Shown one piece after another: positions 16,656 to 23,931 of a DNA stretch of 37,284 nucleotides. The notes under the pieces are model-generated. The model did not search any database, had not been told where the DNA came from, and saw only the letters and a list, made by a program, of their open reading frames with translations. Source of the DNA: an uncultured Bacilli bacterium. GTDB lineage: Bacteria > Bacillota_I > Bacilli_A > RF39 > UBA660. The stretch covers positions 1-37,284 of the forward strand of contig CAJTUR010000014.1 in the NCBI GenBank assembly GCA_910579535.1, written 5' to 3'. Within the stretch, counting starts at the first letter, position 1, and every line of letters begins with the position of its first letter. The position numbers and the translations under genes are program-made.

Positions 16656-16940
16656 TTATGATATTAGAAATATCGAAGAAACATTGAAAGCTATTTTTTG
16701 AAAAAAAGCTAGAAAAAGAAAAAACAGAATAACCAGATTTTTATATTTGATTTTGTTTCTATTTTGAATTAATATTTTGGCATTGATTAGAATTAATCCT
16801 ATCATAAATAGTTGATAGAGCCCTCCACCTATTTTTAAATTTTTAAAAACAAAATTATAAATGATAAAAAAGAGTAATATAAGAAGTGCATAATAATTTA
16901 TTAGAAAGTTTTTTTCTAATATCTTAGATTTAATCTTCAT
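16656..16940 (-). CDS. Hypothetical three-helix membrane protein, 94 aa
   Basis: Not recognised. Three predicted membrane segments (LINYYALLILLFFIIYNFVF, a segment around LFMIGLILINAKIL, and NLVILFFLFLAFFQKIAF) joined by basic loops. Its ATG is directly next to the stop of the Ppx/GppA-like gene, so it is translationally coupled to it. Ends before an adjacent TTG-started ORF, which may be its broken or shifted remainder. Confidence 0.55.
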   Translation of the reverse strand: MKIKSKILEKNFLINYYALLILLFFIIYNFVFKNLKIGGGLYQLFMIGLILINAKILIQNRNKIKYKNLVILFFLFLAFFQKIAFNVSSIFLIS

Positions 16941-17837
16941 TTATTTTAAATCGTTGATGACACCATTAATTAAATTTAAATCTGATGGAATAATCCATTT
17001 AACGTTTGCCATTTTAAATAATGCTAAAGGAATAATTGCCCCACTTCTTGCTCCATCCATCCATTTTGGATTATGTGGCATTAAAGCGTATAATTCTTCC
17101 ATTGAAATTTTATAAAAAACTTTTTCTGTGCCCTTAATATAATCTTCTAAACTCAACATATAATGATGAATTTTATCTTCAAATAATGTATTTTCTACTA
17201 AATTAAAGCCAGTTAGTAATTCAAATCGCTCTTCTCCTCCAGTAAATATCGCGCAATCGTAATCTTTATCGAGGACTACATCTGATAATTTTTCAGAAAC
17301 AAAATTTTCCATTTCTTCAACTGTATTTCTACTCACGTCTTCGTTTACTTTATCAAAATTATTTAATAAGTCCGCCACTCCTATGTTTATATTTTTAGTA
17401 TCGGTTATTTTAGTCCCAATATAAGTCACTAATTCTGTTGTTTTGCCTCCCATATTGATAATTAAAACTTTTTTGTTATTGTAATCGTTTTCCAATGCTT
17501 TTGCTAAGTAATAGTTTTCAATACCATGACTTATGATATTAAAATGTAAGTCAAATTTATCGTTAAATAACTTTACTAATTCTTGTTTTTTTTCAGGTAT
17601 TAAATTTCTAAATATACCCGTAACAAAAATAGATGTGTTGTCATATTTTAAATGATATTTTGATTTTATTTCTTCAAAATAATCACATAATTCTTTAATA
17701 TTATTTACACTTATTCCTTTTTGAGCATCAAAGTCATTTTTAAAATAAATAGAATGCTCTTCGATTAATTTTAGTTCTGATTCATAATCATACACTTTTA
17801 TGGTTGATGACCCTAAATCAATATAATAATTTTTCAT
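16941..17837 (-). CDS. Ppx/GppA-like ASKHA-fold phosphatase
   Basis: 298 residues. Phosphate-1 loop YIDLGSSTIKVYDYE near residue 5 and phosphate-2 loop IINMGGKTTELVTY near residue 125 are the actin/hexokinase-type ATP or polyphosphate-binding motifs of exopolyphosphatase and pppGpp phosphohydrolase. The C-terminal IIPSDLNLINGVINDL matches the end of that fold, where the family has S-x3-LR-x-GV. The family's acidic E-x-S/GG loop reads MGGKTTE here. SD AGGAGTGAAG. Whether it acts on polyphosphate, pppGpp or another phosphoanhydride is not visible. A CYTH protein, another phosphoanhydride-linked family, is encoded elsewhere in the window. Confidence 0.7.
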   Translation of the reverse strand: MKNYYIDLGSSTIKVYDYESELKLIEEHSIYFKNDFDAQKGISVNNIKELCDYFEEIKSKYHLKYDNTSIFVTGIFRNLIPEKKQELVKLFNDKFDLHFNIISHGIENYYLAKALENDYNNKKVLIINMGGKTTELVTYIGTKITDTKNINIGVADLLNNFDKVNEDVSRNTVEEMENFVSEKLSDVVLDKDYDCAIFTGGEERFELLTGFNLVENTLFEDKIHHYMLSLEDYIKGTEKVFYKISMEELYALMPHNPKWMDGARSGAIIPLALFKMANVKWIIPSDLNLINGVINDLK

Positions 17838-17864
17838 TGTTCTTCACTCCTAATTTTATTATAA

Positions 17865-17892
17865 CAAAAAATTCCTTTTTCAAGGAATTTTT
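17865..17892. terminator. Terminator between the Cys-rich ORF and the Ppx/GppA-like gene
   Basis: AAAATTCCTT-loop-AAGGAATTTT, a perfect stem with flanking A- and T-runs, so it can stop transcription from either side. Mainly terminates the leftward Cys-rich/phosphorylase unit. Confidence 0.75.
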
Positions 17893-17940
17893 ATTTAAAA
17901 AGAGATTTATTTATTCATTGAGTTTTACTAAAATTTTGTT

Positions 17941-18081
17941 TTAACAATTTTGTTTTTCTTTACAATGACATTCTGGATTTTGACAAGTACAATTTGGGTT
18001 ATAGCCAGTGGCACATTCATCAGTACAAGTGCATTTCCATCTTTTTAAAGTAGGAAAGAGATTTTTACAGTATTCTTTCAT
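17941..18081 (-). CDS. Cysteine-rich 46-residue protein (metallothionein-like composition)
   Basis: 46 residues with ten cysteines, arranged CKNLFPTLKRWKC then CTCTDEC, CTCQNPECHC and a terminal C. The C-x-C and C-x3/4-C spacing resembles small metal-binding proteins, but I recognise no family. It overlaps the stop of the truncated nucleoside phosphorylase by 17 bases in another frame and has no clear SD of its own, so it may depend on translation coupling or be fortuitous. The longer frame back to 18123 is possible but lies inside the neighbouring frame. Confidence 0.4.
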   Translation of the reverse strand: MKEYCKNLFPTLKRWKCTCTDECATGYNPNCTCQNPECHCKEKQNC

Positions 18082-18310
18082 CATTATATTCAACTTCATA
18101 GATAGGTAGTTTAAATGAATCAAATTTAAAATATTCTACAATTTTACTTGGATATTTTTCTATAATTTTTTCTAATTCATCGGCAAAAAAAGTAATAACA
18201 CAATTTTCAGCAACGTCAATTTTTTTAACTAAATTATGTGGCCTTATTATTGCACTTTTATCAGAATCAAAATCTAAAATAGGATACTTTTTTTCTTCAA
18301 ATAACTCCAT
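18065..18310 (-). pseudogene. Truncated nucleoside phosphorylase (N-terminal fragment)
   Basis: 81 residues. The reading KKYPILDFDSDKSAIIRP, then CVITFFADELEKII and PIYEVEYNDERI, looks like the first third of purine/uridine phosphorylase-family proteins, in which PIYEVEY is normally followed by the phosphate-binding and catalytic part (GVGAP...). Here the frame stops straight after DERIL, so the active site is missing. The downstream DNA has no similar frame. AAGGAGTGCAATC precedes the ATG, so the fragment may still be translated. Confidence 0.6.
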
Positions 18311-18354
18311 GATTGCACTCCTTTAAATTCTAATTAATAAATATATAGAAAATC

Positions 18355-18370
18355 GTACATGTTAATGTAC
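18355..18370. promoter_or_regulatory. Inverted repeat upstream of the phosphorylase fragment
   Basis: GTACAT-gtta-ATGTAC, perfect six-base arms, in the divergent gap between the leftward phosphorylase fragment and the rightward small-peptide gene. A possible operator for a small dimeric regulator. No regulator can be assigned. Confidence 0.35.
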
Positions 18371-18410
18371 AAGTGTGTTTTACTAAATCGACAAAATTTA
18401 GTTAAATTTA

Positions 18411-18439
18411 TTGTATTATAAAAGTTAATTTAGTATAAT
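18411..18439 (+). promoter_or_regulatory. Promoter of the small hydrophobic peptide gene
   Basis: TTGTAT (18411-18416), 17-base spacer, TATAAT (18434-18439). Transcription would start near 18446 and leave a ~60-base leader in which CTCT-tat-AGAG partly pairs with the SD region. Confidence 0.65.
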
Positions 18440-18504
18440 TCTCGTAGGGGATATTAGTTGTTGAGTGTCTACCAAATCTCTTATAGAGAGGAGGTTTGAT
18501 AAAG

Positions 18505-18597
18505 ATGAAAACTAAGACTTTTATTCTAAAAGTTCTAAAGCTCATTGCTATCATTTTATTTTTCCTTATCATTATGATAGTAGTTATAAAAAAATGA
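18505..18597 (+). CDS. 30-residue hydrophobic peptide, type I toxin-like
   Basis: Starts MKTKTFILKVLK and ends in VVIKK, with one hydrophobic stretch of about 17 residues (LIAIILFFLIIMIVVI) between basic ends: the shape of small membrane-acting type I toxins and of some small membrane regulators. A strong SD (GAGAGGAGG) lies ten bases before ATG and is partly sequestered by an upstream hairpin. It runs against all its neighbours and has its own promoter and terminator. On the opposite strand downstream, TTGCAA-18-TAATAT could start an antisense RNA over its 3' end, as in type I systems. Not recognised as any named family. Confidence 0.55.
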   Translation: MKTKTFILKVLKLIAIILFFLIIMIVVIKK

Positions 18598-18600
18598 CAC

Positions 18601-18620
18601 TTAATTCTTCATTGAATTAA
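18601..18620 (+). repeat. Hairpin directly after the small peptide stop codon
   Basis: TTAATTC-ttcatt-GAATTAA, seven-base stem, three bases after the stop. Without a T-run it is more likely an RNA-stability or sense-antisense contact structure than a terminator. Confidence 0.4.
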
Positions 18621-18644
18621 ATGTCTAGACAATATTAATTGGGT

Positions 18645-18687
18645 GGACATTCAACTTGCAAAAACTGAATGTTCCCTTTTTTTATTT
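18645..18687 (+). terminator. Terminator of the small hydrophobic peptide gene
   Basis: GGACATTCA-loop-TGAATGTTCC with a single bulge, followed by a seven-base T-run. It ends the rightward transcript that begins near 18446, giving an RNA of about 240 bases. Confidence 0.65.
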
Positions 18688-18720
18688 TATGCAAGTTTCC
18701 TTGACATATTCATAATATCA

Positions 18721-18745
18721 TAAAAACGACTTTTTGACAAGTCGC
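18721..18745 (-). terminator. Terminator of the tRNA-Thr transcript
   Basis: Minus strand CGACTT-loop-AAGTCG followed by five T. It lies about 40 bases beyond the tRNA 3' end. Between them is a second hairpin, ACTCGAA-aag-TTCGAGT at 18758-18774, possibly a processing structure. Confidence 0.65.
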
Positions 18746-18786
18746 TTTTCTATTACTACTCGAAAAGTTCGAGTTTTCTATCAATC

Positions 18787-18860
18787 TGGTGCCGATTGAC
18801 AGAATTGAACTGTCCTCTGATGCTTACCATGCATCTGTACTACCACTGTACTAAATCGGC
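18787..18860 (-). tRNA. tRNA-Thr (anticodon GGT)
   Basis: 74 bases including an encoded CCA. Acceptor GCCGATT/AATCGGC, D-arm GTAC...GTAC around AGTGGTA, anticodon stem GATGC/GCATC with loop ATGGTAA (anticodon GGT, reading ACC/ACU), and T-arm GACAG-TTCAATT-CTGTC. A -10 box TATAAT lies at 18869-18874, placing transcription start close to the mature 5' end. Confidence 0.95.
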
Positions 18861-18909
18861 TTACTAGGATTATACTATAAATTTTAATAAAAATAAATAT
18901 GAAATTTGA

Positions 18910-20820
18910 TTAGAACAAGAAAAAGAAAAGTTTTATTATTAAACATAAAAGTATTCCTATTATAGTTGGTAAAATAAAGCTTATAAGCGTCCATTTGATA
19001 CTTCCAGTTTCTCTTTTTATTGTTAAAAGTGTGGTTCCACATGGAAAATGGAATAATGTAAGAATGATAAAATTAATAGCGGTTAATAACGTCCAGCCAT
19101 GATTTACTAACACATTTTTTAAGAGCTCTAAACTTTCGTATTCGACTAAACTTCCTTCGGCTAAGTACCCCATTAAAAGAATAGGAACAACGATTTCATT
19201 TGCTGGAAAGCCTAAAAGAAAAGCAATAATAATCATCCCATCGAGTCCTAATAATAAGCCGAAAGAATTAAAAAATTTTGATAAAAGATACAGTAGACTC
19301 TCTCCATTAATGTTTATATTTGCTAAAAGATAAAGCATTAATCCTGTTGGTATAGCAATTAAAATCGTCTTTTTTAATATTGCTAAAACTTTTTCTAACA
19401 TTGTTTTTACGATTAATTTCATTATTTTAGGGCGACGATATAAAGGAAGTTCTAAAACATTACTTGATGGGTAACCTTTTAATAACGTTAAAGATAATAT
19501 TTTTGAAACAATAAACGTCATCAAAATGCCTAAAAGAATAAAAAGAGTTAAAAATACAGCGCTTAAGAAACTTGAAGTCATGCGGTTTGTAGTGACTAAA
19601 AACATTGTTATTAAAGCAATAATAGTTGGAAATCTTCCATTACAAGGAACAAAAACATTGGTTAAAATGGCCATAAGTTTTTCTCTTTTTGATTCGATGA
19701 TTCGACTTCCTGTTACTCCTACTGCGTTACAGCCAAATCCCATGAGCATCGTTAAACATTGTTTCCCATTAGCGTTACATTTTTGATAACAATAGTCCAT
19801 GTTAAATGCAATTCTTGGTAAGATTCCATATTCTTCTAAAAGCGTAAATAAAGGAAAGAAAATCATCATAGGTGGTAACATAACGCTTATTATCCAAGTT
19901 GTTGTTTTATAAACTCCTAGAACCAATAAATCGATTAAAAATTTTGGAAAATAGAGAAATTCTAATAAATTATACAATTTATCTTCTAAAAAGTTAAACA
20001 TTTCAAATAAAAGATTGGATGGAATATTTGAAAAAGTAATGGTTAACCAAAGACATAAAAAGAGCATGCAAATCATAATCGGAATTCCTGTTAATTTATT
20101 GGTTAAAATTTGGTCTAATATACGACTTTTTTTGTTGTAGTCTTCTTTTGTGTATTTTACGACTTCTTTGGTTATTCTTTTAGCGGTATCAATGGTATTT
20201 TTTATAATTTTGTCTTTCATCAAATTTTCTTTTTCTAGTTCTTTTAATTTCTGGTACCTCTTTTCATGATCTAAATCTGTTAATTCTTCTTCGATTAAAG
20301 GATTGTATTTTAAAATGAAAGAACTTTCTTTTTCATAGTGAATGATTTCATTCATTAATTTGTTTATCCCTACCCCATTCCTAGCGTCAGTTGTTACGAC
20401 TGGAATGTCTAATAAATTACTTAATTTTTTACTGTTAATTACAATCCCATTTTTGCTAGCTTCATCAATTAAATTTACAACTAAGATGACTTTCTTCGTC
20501 ATTTCAAGTGTCTGTAAGACTAAGTTTAAACTTTTTTCTAAGTTAGTTGCGTCTCCAATGACTACAGCTATATCGTAATCTTTTTTTAATATAAAGTTTG
20601 TTGCTACGACTTCTTCTTCTGAATAACTTTTTAAGGAATAGGTTCCTGGTAAGTCTACAATTTGAATTTTATTATTTTCGTATGTAAAGGAATGTTCACA
20701 GGTATCAACAGTTTTTCCTGTCCAATTCCCTGTATGTTGTTTTAATCCTGTTAAGTAGTTAAAAATGGTCGATTTTCCAACGTTTGGATTACCGATTAAT
20801 GCAATTTTTATTTTATTCAA
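18910..20820 (-). CDS. feoB: Ferrous iron transporter FeoB
   Basis: 636 residues. N-terminal GTPase domain with G1 GNPNVGKST, G3 DLPGTYSL and G4 NLIDE, then a helical linker and a membrane domain with two Gate regions (GFGCNAVGVTGSRI and GFPANEIVVPILLMGY). These are the conserved sites for Fe(II) passage in the inner membrane. Slightly shorter than E. coli FeoB, lacking a long C-terminal cytosolic tail. Overlaps feoA by eight bases, so the two are coupled. Ends with a short basic tail after HFPCGTTLLTIKRETG. No Fur box is clear upstream of feoA. Confidence 0.95.
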   Translation of the reverse strand: MNKIKIALIGNPNVGKSTIFNYLTGLKQHTGNWTGKTVDTCEHSFTYENNKIQIVDLPGTYSLKSYSEEEVVATNFILKKDYDIAVVIGDATNLEKSLNLVLQTLEMTKKVILVVNLIDEASKNGIVINSKKLSNLLDIPVVTTDARNGVGINKLMNEIIHYEKESSFILKYNPLIEEELTDLDHEKRYQKLKELEKENLMKDKIIKNTIDTAKRITKEVVKYTKEDYNKKSRILDQILTNKLTGIPIMICMLFLCLWLTITFSNIPSNLLFEMFNFLEDKLYNLLEFLYFPKFLIDLLVLGVYKTTTWIISVMLPPMMIFFPLFTLLEEYGILPRIAFNMDYCYQKCNANGKQCLTMLMGFGCNAVGVTGSRIIESKREKLMAILTNVFVPCNGRFPTIIALITMFLVTTNRMTSSFLSAVFLTLFILLGILMTFIVSKILSLTLLKGYPSSNVLELPLYRRPKIMKLIVKTMLEKVLAILKKTILIAIPTGLMLYLLANININGESLLYLLSKFFNSFGLLLGLDGMIIIAFLLGFPANEIVVPILLMGYLAEGSLVEYESLELLKNVLVNHGWTLLTAINFIILTLFHFPCGTTLLTIKRETGSIKWTLISFILPTIIGILLCLIIKLFFFLF

Positions 20821-21040
20821 AGCGGTCCACCTCTATTTCTAAAGCGTCTTTTTTTCGAATGGATAAAGTTGTTCCGTTTATTAAATAGGCTTTGGGATCA
20901 TTAAAAGGACTGATTAATACACATTTTACACGATTGCCTGGAATAAATCCCATGTCTTGAAGTCTTACTTTTATGTTCCCTTCTAAGTTTATTTTTTTTA
21001 TGATTCCTTCTTCGCCTCGTTTTAAATCAGATAAATACAT
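20813..21040 (-). CDS. feoA: FeoA-family ferrous iron transport protein
   Basis: 75-residue SH3-like protein that helps the GTPase FeoB. Typical sequence: LKRGEEGIIKKI at the start, RLQDMGFIPGNRV in the middle and ALEIEVD at the end. SD AGGTGATGCT before ATG at 21040. Overlaps feoB. Confidence 0.93.
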   Translation of the reverse strand: MYLSDLKRGEEGIIKKINLEGNIKVRLQDMGFIPGNRVKCVLISPFNDPKAYLINGTTLSIRKKDALEIEVDRFE

Positions 21041-21075
21041 AGCATCACCTATATATAAATATGTTAAAGACCTAG

Positions 21076-21441
21076 TTAGGGTTCCTTATTTTTTAAGTCG
21101 TTTAATTCTTTATATATTTTATCTATGGCATCTAATAAAAAATCCACTTCTTCTCTTTGGGTTTGATTGCTTTTATTGCTATTGGTTGTGAAGGGCCCCT
21201 GACCACTTTTACTTTTTTTACTATTTATATTGATATTGTTGTTTTCGATACGACTTTCTATTAATTGTTGTTGACTTGCATTGGTTGCTAGATATTGACC
21301 TAAGAGCATAAACCAGTTGCCTAAAGAGTTTTGTTCGTTTGCATTTAAATCTCCTACTAAAGCGATTCCTATAAAAACCGCAATTAAATTATAGGTCGTA
21401 GGATGAATGTTAGGGGGAAAGTTTGTATTATGCAAAATCAT
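21076..21441 (-). CDS. Hypothetical protein, 121 aa, hydrophobic start and polar tail
   Basis: Not recognised. The first 60 residues (NFPPNIHPTTYNLIAVFIGI then ALVGDLNANEQNSLGNWFML) are mildly hydrophobic and look folded. The middle is a low-complexity Asn/Ser/Gln linker (SRIENNNININSKKSKS), and the end is a short charged helix (DAIDKIYKELNDLKNKE). The layout suggests an adaptor or a spore-related protein, but there is no direct proof. SD AAAGGGGG before ATG. Transcribed ahead of feoAB and divergently from the aminopeptidase gene. Confidence 0.55.
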   Translation of the reverse strand: MILHNTNFPPNIHPTTYNLIAVFIGIALVGDLNANEQNSLGNWFMLLGQYLATNASQQQLIESRIENNNININSKKSKSGQGPFTTNSNKSNQTQREEVDFLLDAIDKIYKELNDLKNKEP

Positions 21442-21465
21442 TCCCCCTTTCTTTAAAGTTTATGA

Positions 21466-21488
21466 ATTTCCTATGTAGTTTAGGAAAT
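21466..21488. promoter_or_regulatory. Inverted repeat in the divergent gap before the aminopeptidase gene
   Basis: ATTTCCTA-tgtagtt-TAGGAAAT, perfect eight-base arms, between two divergent genes. Lacks a following T-run on either side, so an operator is more likely than a terminator. Confidence 0.4.
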
Positions 21489-21507
21489 AATAAAAATGGT
21501 GATTAGT

Positions 21508-22797
21508 ATGACAATAAAAAATTATAATGAAGAATTGTTTCATTTTATCGAACAAGCAACGTGTTCTTTTACTGGAGTGCAAGAGATTAGGCGTCAATTA
21601 TTAGAAGAAGGTTTCATCGAACTTTTAGAAAATGAAGAATGGGCATTAGATAAAAATAAAAAGTATTTTGTGATTAGAAATGATGCTTCTATTATAGCTT
21701 TTACTTTGGGAAATATGGATAGTTTTCATATTACCTGTACTCATGTAGATACACCGGGATTTATGATCAAACCAAAAAATGAAATTTATGAAAAAAATTA
21801 TTTAAAAATTAATGTTTTTCCCTATGGTGGGTTACTCAATTACGCTTGGTTAGATGAAGCCTTATCGATTGCTGGACGTGTGATTGTTAAAAGAGAAAAT
21901 CACTTTTTTAAAGAAATTATTGATTTAAAGGAGCCTTTACTTTGTATTCCTAGTGTTGCCATCCATCAAAATAGTCAGGCTAATCAAAACTTAGCGTTAA
22001 ACGATCAAATTGATATGATTCCTGTTCTCTCGCTAACGAATAAAAAAGAAGTTTTAAAATCCATGTTAAGTCAATTTTTAAAATTAAAAGCGAACGAAGA
22101 GCTTTTTGATTATGATTTATTTTTATATGCTACTGCAAAACCTGAATTTTTAGGATTAAAAAAAGAGATGATTCTTTCTCCACGATTAGATGATTTAGCT
22201 TGTGTTTTTCCCGCTTTGAAAAGTTTTATTGATAATAAGAATAAAAATAATAATACGATTTTTTGTGCTTTTAATAGTGAAGAAATTGGAAGTTTAACGA
22301 AAGAAGGCGCCGATTCATCGTTTTTAATGGATATTTTAAAAAGAATTTCCGCATTTTTAGAAAAAGACATTTCTATTATGATTTCTAATTCTACGATTTT
22401 AAGTGCGGATAATACGCATGCTACCCATCCTAATCATCCTGGTAATAGTGATATTAACAATGAAGCATTATTAAATAAGGGGATTGTTGTTTCTAAGGAT
22501 GCTTCTTCTACTACAGATAGTATTACTTCGTCTCTTTTTAAAGGTATTTGTGATAGGAAGGGCGTTCCTTATCAAGATTTTGTAACAAAAAATGATATGA
22601 CTAGTGGAAGTACTTTATCAGGAATTAGTCTTAGACATGTAAGTATTGACTCTATTGATATAGGTCTTGGACAACTGGCCATGCATGGAGCGAAGGAAAT
22701 CATTGGCAAAGAGGATTCTTATTTTTTATATCTTGCTTTTAAATCCTTTTATGAAACACAAATTATTAAGCAACAAAATCATTTAACTTTAAAATAA
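21508..22797 (+). CDS. M18-family aspartyl aminopeptidase
   Basis: 429-residue dinuclear zinc peptidase that cleaves acidic N-terminal residues. Metal-site and catalytic segments are all visible: CTHVDTPGF, DDLACVFPAL, FNSEEIGSLTKEGA, ADNTHATHPNHPG and the terminal LAMHGAKEI. Normal length. The ATG at 21508 has GGTGATTAGT just upstream; the longer frame starting at 21496 has no SD. The only plus-strand gene in a long minus-strand stretch, followed by a bidirectional terminator shared with the dGTPase-like gene. Confidence 0.93.
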   Translation: MTIKNYNEELFHFIEQATCSFTGVQEIRRQLLEEGFIELLENEEWALDKNKKYFVIRNDASIIAFTLGNMDSFHITCTHVDTPGFMIKPKNEIYEKNYLKINVFPYGGLLNYAWLDEALSIAGRVIVKRENHFFKEIIDLKEPLLCIPSVAIHQNSQANQNLALNDQIDMIPVLSLTNKKEVLKSMLSQFLKLKANEELFDYDLFLYATAKPEFLGLKKEMILSPRLDDLACVFPALKSFIDNKNKNNNTIFCAFNSEEIGSLTKEGADSSFLMDILKRISAFLEKDISIMISNSTILSADNTHATHPNHPGNSDINNEALLNKGIVVSKDASSTTDSITSSLFKGICDRKGVPYQDFVTKNDMTSGSTLSGISLRHVSIDSIDIGLGQLAMHGAKEIIGKEDSYFLYLAFKSFYETQIIKQQNHLTLK

Positions 22798-22810
22798 ATC
22801 GTATTTAAAG

Positions 22811-22860
22811 AAAAAATAGACAAATTAGTAAAAGAATTACTGTGTTTTGTCTATTTTTTT
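22811..22860. terminator. Bidirectional terminator between aminopeptidase and dGTPase-like genes
   Basis: AAAAAATAGACAAA-loop-TTTGTCTATTTTTT. A long AT-rich stem with A/T tracts on both sides. Its right arm overlaps the last seven codons of the leftward dGTPase-like gene, so that gene's 3' coding end doubles as the terminator stem. Confidence 0.8.
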
Positions 22861-23931
22861 TATATTTAAATAACATTTTTTTAAAAAGCCATCGGTCATT
22901 CCAGCTATAAAGTCAATGACTTTTCTTTCATTTGTTGTATTTTTTAAATAATCCTCATGCATTTTTGATAAAAAGATTTCATTTATTAAAGCGTTCTTTT
23001 TTTGTTCTTGTATCTCTTTTAAATAATAATTAAAAACGGTGCGAAACATTTTTTCATATTCTTGTTTTTCTTCAATGGTATTGGCTTTATTATAAATGTT
23101 TTCGTAATTAAATTTTTTTAAATTTATTAAGGCATTAAATACGTCTTCACTCATTTTTATGTAAGGTTTACCTTTACTATTTTCTATTATATCTACAACG
23201 ATGGTATTAATAATGCTTCGATTGGTATTTCCCAAAATTTGTGTTATTTTTTTAGGAATCGCTTCTGGTTTTATTATCCCTAAAGTTATAGCGTCTTCAA
23301 TGTCTTTTCCAATGTAAGCGATAATGTCACTGACTCTTACTACACAGCCTTCTAAAGTCATCGGTCTTAATTTTTTTATTAAATCCTTATTGTAATAAGA
23401 TTCTTTGTATTCTCGTAAGAATTCTTCTGTTGTTTTCTTTTTAGGCCCATACTCTTTTAAAGGCAATTCGCCATTGTGACACATAATGGCATCTAAGACT
23501 TGAAGGGTAATGTTTTTTCCTTTTCCATGTTCTTCTAAAGTCATCAGCACTCTTACACTTTCGATATTATGATTAAAAAAACCTTCATTATTTTCTATAC
23601 TGATTTGATTTAATATTTGTTCTCCAACATGTCCAAAGGGAACGTGTCCTAAATCATGACCTAATGCTGCGGCTTCGATTAAGTCTTCGTTTAATCCTAA
23701 ATTTCTGCCAATTGTTCGAGCAACTTTACTCACTAATTGAACATGAATCATTCTTTTAGAAATGTGGTCGTTTTCATTAAAGGTAAAGACTTGAGTTTTA
23801 TTAGCGTATCTTAAATAACTTAAAGAATAGATGATTCGATCAATGTCACGAAAAAAAGGCGTTCTATAAGGATCCTCTTTTTCTTCTTTTAAACGAATAG
23901 CGTTTTTATCAAGAAAAGCATAGTTATTCAT
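22837..23931 (-). CDS. dGTPase-like HD-domain triphosphohydrolase
   Basis: 364 residues. HD-superfamily signature with MIHVQLVSKVAR (first His), AALGHDLGHVPFGHVGEQ (His-Asp pair and the family's FGH), and a downstream Asp in VRVSDIIAYIGKDIEDA. The N-terminus, DPYRTPFFRDIDRIIYS then KTQVF, is typical of deoxyguanosine triphosphohydrolase-like proteins, which hydrolyse dNTPs to deoxynucleosides and triphosphate. Its ATG overlaps the stop of spoIIIE/ftsK by one base (TAATG), so the two are coupled. The linkage to a DNA translocase suggests DNA-precursor control, an inference. Confidence 0.88.
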   Translation of the reverse strand: MNNYAFLDKNAIRLKEEKEDPYRTPFFRDIDRIIYSLSYLRYANKTQVFTFNENDHISKRMIHVQLVSKVARTIGRNLGLNEDLIEAAALGHDLGHVPFGHVGEQILNQISIENNEGFFNHNIESVRVLMTLEEHGKGKNITLQVLDAIMCHNGELPLKEYGPKKKTTEEFLREYKESYYNKDLIKKLRPMTLEGCVVRVSDIIAYIGKDIEDAITLGIIKPEAIPKKITQILGNTNRSIINTIVVDIIENSKGKPYIKMSEDVFNALINLKKFNYENIYNKANTIEEKQEYEKMFRTVFNYYLKEIQEQKKNALINEIFLSKMHEDYLKNTTNERKVIDFIAGMTDGFLKKCYLNIKKIDKTQ

